Below are positions 45,326 through 53,145 of a stretch of DNA of 64,000 nt, piece after piece. A program made the position numbers and the translations under genes. The notes beneath the pieces are model-generated. The model saw nothing but the letters and a program-made list of their open reading frames with translations. It was not told where the DNA came from and made no database searches. Within the stretch, counting starts at the first letter, position 1, and each line of letters begins with the position of its first letter. Source of the DNA: Chryseosolibacter sp039917935 (GTDB taxonomy: Bacteria; Bacteroidota; Bacteroidia; Cytophagales; Cyclobacteriaceae); the NCBI GenBank assembly GCA_039917935.1, contig JBDSIM010000176.1:1-64000 (forward strand), in the 5' to 3' direction.

Positions 45326-48013
45326 TTATTGATTTTTATACATCTCATGATCTTTATTTCCACCTGCCATTAAATAGGCGATGAGGTCTTTCACTTCCTC
45401 TTCATTCAATCTGTTTATCAATCCAGGATACATGACAGAAATGTATGAAAGCTTGGTATTGGTCACCTCCTGTTTAGGGATTTCACGTATAACTTCGGGA
45501 GCAAAAGGATTTTGGGAAATAAAATACGTATTATCATTTTCATTCGTAAGCCTTCCTAATACCGAGGAACCATCCTTCATGGAGAAAACGGTCGCGGCAT
45601 ACTGATCCGAAACTACTTTGTTAGGGTCAATAATGGATTCGAGCATATCCTTCGCTGTAAAGCGAGTTCCCAACTGTGAAAGATCAGGGCCGATGTTTCC
45701 GCCCTCGCCCCGCATGGCATGGCAGGAGCTACAACGGGTAGCATCGTACATTGTTTTCCCCTGCTCAAAATTACTGCCCTTAAGCTCACCCTCGACAAGC
45801 GGCAATGCTTCGTCTAATGTCCACCGTTTTCCAGGTCCTTTTGGCTGAGGTCCGCTGACCAGATCAATTCCCGAATTAGTCAATAATGCTTCTCCGGATA
45901 ATTTACGATAATGCTCCAGCTGATTTTCAGGAACATATTTCAAGGCTGATTGCCTGGCTTTATTGATAAAGCCAACGTAACTCAAACCACCTTTATAGCC
46001 AAATGCTTCATTAAACCATTTAAAATATTTTTCATGCAGTTCAGGAGTCCATCCTGATTTCGCTTCGCTCAATACAGTGGCATAATAGGTTTGTTGTGCG
46101 GGCGGAACTTTAGACAACATGTTTGCGATATCCATTCCATACTGCGGATTCCTTAAAATAAGATCTGACGACTGACTAGCTGTTTTTACAATAGGATCAT
46201 CTTTTGCGGTTTCAATGAGCGCCAGGGTCTTTTCAATGGCGCCCGGTGCCTCCAGAAAAACCAAAACGTTGCTCAAACTCCGGTTAACGCTATTGCTATT
46301 GGCAGGATAATGCGGGTTCAGGTATCCCACCAGTTGGGCTTTCATGGCTGGGTCTGGTACACCCATGCGTAATAGAATGAGTTCAAATGTCCGGATCAAA
46401 TTTATCTGTCCGGCTTCCGACAACGAACCGTAGTTGATGCCTGTCAGGGATTTAATCATTGCGTTTCTGGAAGCGGGTTTGCCATGTCTGGCCAAAGCAA
46501 TCATGGATTGCATTAAAGCCTGCGGATCTTTCTCTTGCATTGCCCGTGTTTGCCACTGACTTACAGGCTGGTGCTCCACCGCGATTCTTGCCGCATAACT
46601 TATAAAACGGTCTTCGTGCTTTAAATAAGGCCAGGCAAAATTTACAGCCTCCTTTTGCGGCTTCCCGTGAAATTCCTCCAATTGTTTTCTCAAGTCACGT
46701 GCCTGCTGCCCTTCATCCGAAGCTGAAGCAGAAACAGTTCCCATATTTTGCTTTTCATTTCCATCATGATAAACCCTGTACAGGTCTGACTCCAGCCTTC
46801 GGCCTCCCGTAAGGAAATACAGCGCACCATCAGGTCCGATAATTCCATCAGTTAAAGGTAAGGGTGCCCCGGAGAGAAATTCCTCCGCTTCGGCAGTATA
46901 CGAGGATCCCTCAGGTTTAAGGTGAACAGCGTATATGATTCCAAAACTCCAGTCAGAAGCAAATAAAGCCTTCTTATATTTAGCAGGAAATTTGGCATTC
47001 ATACCATGAATAAGATTAGTAGGTGAGCCTTGCCCGATGTTGATAACAGGTGGCAAATTATCCGGATAGGCAGGCGACCATTTACTATTTCCAGTCCTCC
47101 ATCCAAATTCACTTCCACTGGTAACATGACAAATACGGGTTGGCCGGTACCAAGGCATTCCAAAATCCCATTCCATATCCGAATCATAGGTAAACAATTC
47201 TCCGGCTTCATTAAAAGTGATGTCAAAGGCATTGCGGTAACCAGCACTGATCAGTTCCCATTGACTACCAAGGGAATCAATCTTTGCGATCCATCCACCA
47301 GGAGCCATCCGGTCATTGGCGTGACCTCTCGGATCTTTTATCAATGGAAACATATTGTCTTCCTGCCAAACCTTTGGAAGTCTGTATGCATCCATTGGAG
47401 GAACATTGGTATGATTTCCGGAAATGACATAAATGGACTTCTTATCAGGTGCTAATATTACACTATGCGGTCCATGCTCCCCTTCTCCTTCTAGTTCTTT
47501 CAGCAACGTGATTTTGTCAAACTGATCATCACCGTCAGTATCCTGCAGACGGTAAAGCCCGCTGCCTTTCTCAAAGTTTTCATTGACTCGGTTGTTCACC
47601 ATTACATACAGGCTGTTGAAGGCATACAGTAGACCCTGTGCATAACCCATCTTAATTTTAGGTTTGGTACTATCCGCCAGTTCCGCATTGGATTTACCAA
47701 TATCCAACCGCTCTATTTTCTGAACGGAATCATTACCGATAGGCGCTATTTCCAGACGGTATAAAGCACCATACTGGTCTGACGTAATCATTCTTCCCTT
47801 ATCATCAAAGGTCATCGCTACCCAGGAGCCCTGATCATTGGCTGATGGGCTGTACAAATGTTCTGCCTTGAAGCCTGCAACTAACTTAAGTTTCGCAATT
47901 TTTGGGTTTTGATTCTCCGCATTGTGTGTATCCTTTTCGTTTGTGCAGGAGGTTAAAACCACAACGATAAACGCAAGAAAAAGTAATCTTTTAGCTAAAT
48001 GTTTTAGATACAT
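45326..48013 (-). CDS. PVC-type dehydrogenase-like protein with haem domain (895 aa lipoprotein)
   Basis: Lipoprotein with Cys near 23 (VVLTSC). Residues about 45-400 are a beta-propeller with WVAMTFDDKGRMITSDQYG and RLQDTDGDDQFDKI, ending LTDGIIGPDGALYFLTGG, all typical of TIGR02604-like dehydrogenases. An alpha-helical HEAT-like part (about 440-720) and a TIGR02603-like haem domain follow with CSSCH at 761-765 and GPDLSQLGTRFTAKDMLESI. It probably oxidises a periplasmic sugar or alcohol. It is 23 bases upstream of the DUF1080 gene, so it may head that operon. Confidence 0.93.
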   Translation of the reverse strand: MYLKHLAKRLLFLAFIVVVLTSCTNEKDTHNAENQNPKIAKLKLVAGFKAEHLYSPSANDQGSWVAMTFDDKGRMITSDQYGALYRLEIAPIGNDSVQKIERLDIGKSNAELADSTKPKIKMGYAQGLLYAFNSLYVMVNNRVNENFEKGSGLYRLQDTDGDDQFDKITLLKELEGEGEHGPHSVILAPDKKSIYVISGNHTNVPPMDAYRLPKVWQEDNMFPLIKDPRGHANDRMAPGGWIAKIDSLGSQWELISAGYRNAFDITFNEAGELFTYDSDMEWDFGMPWYRPTRICHVTSGSEFGWRTGNSKWSPAYPDNLPPVINIGQGSPTNLIHGMNAKFPAKYKKALFASDWSFGIIYAVHLKPEGSSYTAEAEEFLSGAPLPLTDGIIGPDGALYFLTGGRRLESDLYRVYHDGNEKQNMGTVSASASDEGQQARDLRKQLEEFHGKPQKEAVNFAWPYLKHEDRFISYAARIAVEHQPVSQWQTRAMQEKDPQALMQSMIALARHGKPASRNAMIKSLTGINYGSLSEAGQINLIRTFELILLRMGVPDPAMKAQLVGYLNPHYPANSNSVNRSLSNVLVFLEAPGAIEKTLALIETAKDDPIVKTASQSSDLILRNPQYGMDIANMLSKVPPAQQTYYATVLSEAKSGWTPELHEKYFKWFNEAFGYKGGLSYVGFINKARQSALKYVPENQLEHYRKLSGEALLTNSGIDLVSGPQPKGPGKRWTLDEALPLVEGELKGSNFEQGKTMYDATRCSSCHAMRGEGGNIGPDLSQLGTRFTAKDMLESIIDPNKVVSDQYAATVFSMKDGSSVLGRLTNENDNTYFISQNPFAPEVIREIPKQEVTNTKLSYISVMYPGLINRLNEEEVKDLIAYLMAGGNKDHEMYKNQ

Positions 48014-48387
48014 GGTGGTTATGGATAGATTAAATTAGAATTTACTGTTGCCAGAGGTTGATATAAAGTAATCAATACCCCGGAAAGATATCTTTAAATG
48101 AAATACTAAGCGCACTAAAAATATAGTTCTTTAAAAGCGTAAGTATCCTGTACTATACCGTTTGCACATACAATCAAATCAATAATTCGTAGATATAAAA
48201 AAAATTATAGCGTGTCACAGAAATATTACACGACCGCAAATTCCCATGTTTTAAGATTTGTATAAAGGATTACCAGAAAATGCGGATGATACATTTTCGG
48301 TGGTCGTTTTTTCGCCTTTTAATGCTCATCGCAACAATTCCCGGATGGAAGGGCATTTTCACATATTAATAACCCGACAAACCGGGG
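48014..48387. other. Intergenic stretch without recognised gene
   Basis: About 370 AT-rich bases. I see no coding similarity. It should hold the promoter of the 895-residue gene, and its right end carries the weak terminator of the sulfatase gene. Confidence 0.5.
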
Positions 48388-48392
48388 TTATT
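48368..48392 (-). terminator. Possible terminator after sulfatase gene
   Basis: AATAACCC (48368-48375) pairs with GGGTTATT (48385-48392), overlapping the stop codon. The following T-run is short. Confidence 0.4.
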
Positions 48393-49788
48393 TAACCTGT
48401 TTCTTCAGTATTTTATACCGGTCTCTCAATTCTCTCATCTCCTCCTGATAAGCCGGCTCATCAGCCAAATTCTTTTTCTCCAAAGGGTCGGCTTTCAGAT
48501 CATAGACCTCCTCATAACCATGTTCAATAAATTTCATGTATTTCATTTCCCTGCTCACCACGCCTTCCACCTGCGGTATTTGAGGACTGCCCAAAAAAGT
48601 ATGTTCGTAAAAAAAATCCATCCTTCCTGATTGGGTTTCTTCTGCCAATTGGATTAAATCCACTCCCTGCATATTTTCAGGAACTTCAACCTGCGCCAAC
48701 TTTAAAATGGTGGGTGCAAGATCAATATTTAAAGCTATTTGGTGCGAAACTTTCCCCTTAGCAACACTTGCCTTCCGGGGATCATAAATAATTAATGGCA
48801 CCCGGATGGATTCTTCATGTCCATACCACTTTCCTTCCATTCCATGTTCTCCCAGGTAAAAGCCATTATCGCCGGTGAAAATGATAATGGTATTTTCGTC
48901 CAGATGCAGTTCTTTCAATTGTTTCCTTAGTCTTCCTACCACTTCGTCCACACCGGTGATGAGACGATAATAGTTTTTAACGGTTGATTGATGCAGCTCA
49001 GGCGTCGAAAAAAGTGGTTTCCATCTTTTTCTTGCAATATTCTCCGCTGTACGGAAAAAGTCAGGGAAGGCGTTCCAATACTTTGGGTCGGCAGTTTCAG
49101 GCACCGGTAAGGTATCATTCTCATACAACCCTTTAAATCGTTCCTGCGCAATAAATCTTGGTGGATCGCCATCTTGCTCATGAGGCGCTTTAAAACTTAC
49201 CGACAGGCAAAAAGGCGATTGCTGCTTATACTGACTCAAAAAACGGTTTATATCATTACTTACCTTATCGGTGTGATGTAAATAATTACCGTTTTCATCC
49301 GTTAGTTCATAGTCGGGTTGCCCTTTGATAGAGCAGTCCCAGAAATCGTACTGCTCCTTCGGTTGGTCTTTGGGATTCCCTACGCCATATTTTCCGATAA
49401 AACCAATTTTATATCCCGCCTCTTTCAAAAGCATCGGATAAGTATTTTTTAACGCTTCGGTGGGAAGGCTGGTATTAAAGTCACTGATTCCATGCCTGGA
49501 CTGATATTGACCGGTTAAGATACTGGCACGGCTCACGGCGCAAATTGCCGTCGTGACATACGCATTGCGAAACAGGAGGCCTTGCCGCGCAAGGTTATCA
49601 AGGTTAGGCGTTTGAATGATAGGGTTTCCCATAACGCCCAAAGCATTCCACCGGTGATCATCCGTGAGAAGGAAAATAATGTTTGGACTTTCTAAATTTT
49701 TTTCAGCGCAGGAAAATAGAATGGTAATAAAAATCAGACTGCGCGATACCGTCATCCAAAAATGAATTTGTTTTTTTATGGCTTCCAT
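48388..49788 (-). CDS. Sulfatase (S1 family) lipoprotein with an unusual FGly motif
   Basis: About 466 residues from the Met at 49788; the ORF upstream of that is leader DNA. Hydrophobic leader ends ILFSC, so likely lipoprotein. Alkaline-phosphatase-fold arylsulfatase: metal site NIIFLLTDDHRWN, motif CAVSRASILTG at Cys83, GKYGVGNP and TGDNGFYLGEHGMEGK. The conserved pattern for the formylglycine residue is Cys-x-Pro(or Ala)-x-Arg; here the third residue is Val. The Cys and Arg are kept, so activity may persist if the maturase accepts it. Removes sulfate from a glycan in the envelope. Confidence 0.9.
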   Translation of the reverse strand: MEAIKKQIHFWMTVSRSLIFITILFSCAEKNLESPNIIFLLTDDHRWNALGVMGNPIIQTPNLDNLARQGLLFRNAYVTTAICAVSRASILTGQYQSRHGISDFNTSLPTEALKNTYPMLLKEAGYKIGFIGKYGVGNPKDQPKEQYDFWDCSIKGQPDYELTDENGNYLHHTDKVSNDINRFLSQYKQQSPFCLSVSFKAPHEQDGDPPRFIAQERFKGLYENDTLPVPETADPKYWNAFPDFFRTAENIARKRWKPLFSTPELHQSTVKNYYRLITGVDEVVGRLRKQLKELHLDENTIIIFTGDNGFYLGEHGMEGKWYGHEESIRVPLIIYDPRKASVAKGKVSHQIALNIDLAPTILKLAQVEVPENMQGVDLIQLAEETQSGRMDFFYEHTFLGSPQIPQVEGVVSREMKYMKFIEHGYEEVYDLKADPLEKKNLADEPAYQEEMRELRDRYKILKKQVK

Positions 49789-49833
49789 TTTACATAAATA
49801 TAAAATAAAGGATCTACAGTAGATTAGGCCATA

Positions 49834-49862
49834 CCTTTGTTGGTGAAGAACACCAACAAAGG
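49834..49862. repeat. Repeated hairpin, copy 1
   Basis: CCTTTGTTGGTG pairs perfectly with CACCAACAAAGG around AAGAA. It lies between the two sulfatase genes. The core matches the second copy at 51431-51447. Confidence 0.6.
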
Positions 49863-49892
49863 ATAGCGGGTTAGGGAAGCACCCCACTGAAT

Positions 49893-51368
49893 TTAATCTA
49901 AAATTGGTTGACCCTTATAATTGATTTTTTGGTAGGGAATGGTTTCCGTTTCATCTACCACATAATTCCATTTTTTTATATACTCCATCCCGGGTCTGAA
50001 TTCATCCTTCCGGTCTTTTAGTGTTTTTTGCAGCGCCTTCTCCAGCTTTTTTTGTATTTCCGAGTATTTAATATTACCAACCAGATTATTTGATTGAAAT
50101 GGATCTTCTGAATTATCAAACAATAACCAGGGACCACTCAGATCTTTAGCGTAAGTATATCGGGCGGTTACTATGCCACGAAATTCTTTCCCTCCTTTCT
50201 TTCGGGTCCATTGACCGAAGGGTTGAACACAGGAAATGAGTGTATGGTTTACCCTACTCTTTTTATTACCCTTTAAAATAGAGGAGAAGTCTAATCCCTC
50301 GACTGACTTCGGGATTTGAATATTGCATAATCCCAATAAAGTGGGCATAATATCAGGTGAATTCAGCAGAACCTGTGAGGTTTTCCCCGCCTTCCCGAAA
50401 ACGGCAGGGTAGTGAATTAAAAACGGAACCTTGATACTTTCCGCATAGGGTTGTTGCTTATTCCACGAACCATGCGCGCCCAAAAGATCACCATGATCCG
50501 CGGTAAAGACGATGATGGTATTGTCTTCTATGCCAGCATCTTGTATGGTTTGCCATATTTTTCCGATCCCCTCATCAATGGCAGTAATGTGTGAATAATA
50601 TCCCCTAAGGTCCTTCTTTACTTTCTCTCGAAATTCTGCCGGTACATTTTTATTTATTTCAATGTCCTTATTATCATACATTTTACGATATTTTTCCGGC
50701 GCGGTCTGATAAGGGTCATGGGGAGGTCCCATTGAAATGAACAGCACAAAGGGACTGGGCTGCCTGGAATGTTCCTGGATGTAAGCACAGGCATCTTCGC
50801 TTTGGGCAAGCGCATCGTATCCATCCCAGTATAATTTTTTATCAGCGTGGCCGGAATAATAGGGCGATTGATTGTAATCGTGCGTACACTCCAGAGCCTT
50901 CCAATATCGAAAACCTTGTCGCCGGTTTTCCGGAATGTAGGCACTCCTCCCATGACCATCCATATGCCACTTGCCGATAAAGCCCGTCTTATACCCATGA
51001 TCAGCATACACTTTTCCCAGTGTGGTACTGGCCGTATCGAGCATGATGTCATTCATAAACAAGCCATGGGTTAAGGGGTACTGCCCGGTCATTAACGAAG
51101 CCCTGAAAGGGGTGCAAACCGGCATTCCCGAAATCGCGTTTACAATGTTAATGCTACTGTATGATAACCGGTCAACGTTAGGGCTAATCACATTTTTATC
51201 CCCGGAGTATCCCGTTGCCTGCGCACGCCATTGATCGACCAGTATGAAAACAATATTGGGTTTTTTTGGATTTGGATTTGGATTTGCAAATAGCAAGGCG
51301 GGGGTTATTTCAAAAAATAGTATAGCGGAGAGCAGGGTGATAATCTTTTTCATGTCTGAATTTGCCAT
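49893..51368 (-). CDS. Sulfatase (S1 family), secreted
   Basis: 491 residues. A Sec signal peptide (to about residue 28) is followed by a short Asn-Pro repeat (NPNPNP) and KPNIVFILVDQWRAQ with the metal-binding Asp. The formylglycine motif is VCTPFRASLMTG with Cys85, matching the canonical Cys-x-Pro-x-Arg. Others: GKWHMDGHGRS, FTADHGDLLGAHGSW. Length and motifs are normal for glycan sulfatases. It would act on sulfated side groups. It lies 182 bases downstream of the DUF1080 gene and 104 bases upstream of the other sulfatase. Confidence 0.94.
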   Translation of the reverse strand: MANSDMKKIITLLSAILFFEITPALLFANPNPNPKKPNIVFILVDQWRAQATGYSGDKNVISPNVDRLSYSSINIVNAISGMPVCTPFRASLMTGQYPLTHGLFMNDIMLDTASTTLGKVYADHGYKTGFIGKWHMDGHGRSAYIPENRRQGFRYWKALECTHDYNQSPYYSGHADKKLYWDGYDALAQSEDACAYIQEHSRQPSPFVLFISMGPPHDPYQTAPEKYRKMYDNKDIEINKNVPAEFREKVKKDLRGYYSHITAIDEGIGKIWQTIQDAGIEDNTIIVFTADHGDLLGAHGSWNKQQPYAESIKVPFLIHYPAVFGKAGKTSQVLLNSPDIMPTLLGLCNIQIPKSVEGLDFSSILKGNKKSRVNHTLISCVQPFGQWTRKKGGKEFRGIVTARYTYAKDLSGPWLLFDNSEDPFQSNNLVGNIKYSEIQKKLEKALQKTLKDRKDEFRPGMEYIKKWNYVVDETETIPYQKINYKGQPILD

Positions 51369-51423
51369 TTAAAACCGGTATTAATTTAATCTTTAATAAT
51401 CATGGTTTTCCCCTACCCTAATT

Positions 51424-51473
51424 ACCCGTGTTGGTGAAGAACACCAATAAGGGCGGGGGGCCAGGGCCCTGGC
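51424..51473. repeat. Repeated hairpin, copy 2, plus a GC-rich palindrome
   Basis: TTGGTG (51431-51436) and CACCAA (51442-51447) pair around AAGAA, with CCC/GGG outside it. Immediately after lies the perfect 14-base palindrome GCCAGGGCCCTGGC (51460-51473). Confidence 0.55.
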
Positions 51474-51550
51474 ATCGTGCGATAGTCAAGAACAAGGATT
51501 TAAATATAAAAACCGGGAAATCCCATAACATAAATCCAGGTTGAGATAAT

Positions 51551-52255
51551 TTATTTTATTTCTTTGATTCTCACATTCCTAAACCGATGGGCAGCCCCGG
51601 GACGCCAGGCCCCGGGCATGTTAAAACCCCCTGGTGCGGGCATATACAAGGCACTCCAGTGCGATTGGAAACCAATCATTCCTTCGGTAGCACCTGCAGT
51701 AAAATCGTTTTTTGGCTGGGCAACATCCCACATCTTTACATCATTCACCCAAAGTGTGATGCGGGGAACTGCTCCTGCCATACGTATGCGAAAAGCATTC
51801 CAGTCGTTAGGCCTCCAGACTTGTTGAATGCCCGTTGCTTTTGCAGGCTCACTGATCGCCATCCGCTCTCCAAATAAATCACCAGTCGCTCCCGGCCAGG
51901 CCAGTTCAACCTGATAAGCCTGTCCGCTTTCAGTTGACCTCAGAAAAATTCCGCCGTTGCAAAATGAATCAATCCTTACTTCCACATACAATTCAAAATT
52001 CTTATATTTTTTATCGGTCAATAAAACCCCGCCCTGCCCATAGGGATTTTGCTTCAATGTAATGACGCCATTCTCACCGTAGAAATTTCCGGTTGTTCCC
52101 TGATGTGATGTTCGGCTGATATGCCAGCCTGCCAGATCTTCGCCGGAAAAAATGGGTCTAAATTCACCTGGTGTTTTTTCAGGGTGTACTTTTCCACAGC
52201 CGAACAGCAGGAAAAGGGACATCAAAAAAGTAAACAATTTCAAAAAAACCATCAT
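51551..52255 (-). CDS. DUF1080 lipoprotein, second copy (234 aa)
   Basis: Exported lipoprotein (LLFGC, Cys near 20). Shorter than the copy at 44484 and clearly different in sequence. The DUF1080 fold starts FRPIFSGEDLAGWHISR, continues YKNFELYVEVRIDSFCNGG, IFLRSTESGQAYQVELAW and ends with IGFQSHWSALYMP. Probably a 3-keto-glycoside hydrolase or lyase, or a binding version of it, as for its relative. Ends 9 bases after the FGE-like gene starts on the same transcript. Confidence 0.92.
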   Translation of the reverse strand: MMVFLKLFTFLMSLFLLFGCGKVHPEKTPGEFRPIFSGEDLAGWHISRTSHQGTTGNFYGENGVITLKQNPYGQGGVLLTDKKYKNFELYVEVRIDSFCNGGIFLRSTESGQAYQVELAWPGATGDLFGERMAISEPAKATGIQQVWRPNDWNAFRIRMAGAVPRITLWVNDVKMWDVAQPKNDFTAGATEGMIGFQSHWSALYMPAPGGFNMPGAWRPGAAHRFRNVRIKEIK

Positions 52256-52264
52256 GCAAAAAGA

Positions 52265-53122
52265 TTATTCTCGCCTGGATTCCATCACCACACGAAAACC
52301 AACATCCCATCCGTTGCCTGGTCCTGCAGCATGGGTGAAGTACGTGGCATTTTTTACATCGCCCACAAAAGAAGCGCCCTTCAATACGTGTTCGGTTCCT
52401 GCCTTTAGCGGAATGGGATCAGCAAAAGTTTTCTCATTATAATAATCCTGAACCCACTCCCAAACATTGCCAAGCATATCATAGATACCCCAGCTATTGG
52501 GTTGCTTTTGGCCAATTTTTTGAGTGGTGACGGCGCCTAATTGGGCCGTGCGCTGAATTTCGGGCCACGGAATGTCAGTCTCTGCCCCGGCGCGCGCTGC
52601 ATACTCCCATTCGAACTCTGTTGGCAACCTGTATTTACAATCTTTCTCCAACCTGTTTAGTTTGGTCAGGAATGCCTGCACGTCATTCCAGGTCACAGTC
52701 TCTACCGGATGACTATCTTCGTCTACAATTTTCCCACCCTGAAAAACGGAAGGATTGTCACCCATTACTTTTTTCCACTGCCCCTGAGTCACTTCAAATT
52801 TTCCAATGAAATAAGGGCTATCAATGATCACTTCAAAACCTTGCGAAAAATCGGCTGTTGCCATACGCTTTGCCAATTCAAATTCCTCCTTATTGTAGGG
52901 CCTGCCTTCACCCATGTACATCATCATTAGTCGCTTAACATCTTTCATGGTGTCCTCAGGAACAGGATACGGTGGCTGAAATTTGCCCACCACCATGCGA
53001 CCGGGTTCTATCCGGATAAATTCCATCCCAATACTATTCGAAAAAGTATTGCTCTGCCCCGTCGCAAAATGGCTGCCTGCAACGAGACAGAAAAAAATAT
53101 GCGGGATCCAATTTTTATTCAA
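52265..53122 (-). CDS. Exported formylglycine-generating-enzyme-like (SUMF1) protein without catalytic cysteines
   Basis: 285 residues with a Sec leader (ending GSHFATGQS). The FGE-sulfatase domain is clear: IGMEFIRIEPGRMVVGKF, FYIGKFEVTQGQWKKVMGDN (written with the first F), SHPVETVTWNDVQAFL, YRLPTEFEWEYAARAG and LGNVWEWVQDYY. True FGEs need two active-site Cys close to the end; the corresponding segment here, VLKGASFVGDVKNATYFTHA, has none. So it is probably not the maturase for the sulfatases; a structural or ligand-binding role is more likely. Last but one gene of the 57.6-51.5 kb transcript. Confidence 0.9.
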   Translation of the reverse strand: MNKNWIPHIFFCLVAGSHFATGQSNTFSNSIGMEFIRIEPGRMVVGKFQPPYPVPEDTMKDVKRLMMMYMGEGRPYNKEEFELAKRMATADFSQGFEVIIDSPYFIGKFEVTQGQWKKVMGDNPSVFQGGKIVDEDSHPVETVTWNDVQAFLTKLNRLEKDCKYRLPTEFEWEYAARAGAETDIPWPEIQRTAQLGAVTTQKIGQKQPNSWGIYDMLGNVWEWVQDYYNEKTFADPIPLKAGTEHVLKGASFVGDVKNATYFTHAAGPGNGWDVGFRVVMESRRE

Positions 53123-53145
53123 TACTTTTAAAGTAAATGACTGCT

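Noticed and set aside
51251..51290. Hexamer repeat (ggattt units) in the sulfatase signal region as possible phase-variable tract
   Set aside because: Only about three units, six bases each, so length changes would keep the frame; it simply encodes Asn-Pro repeats.
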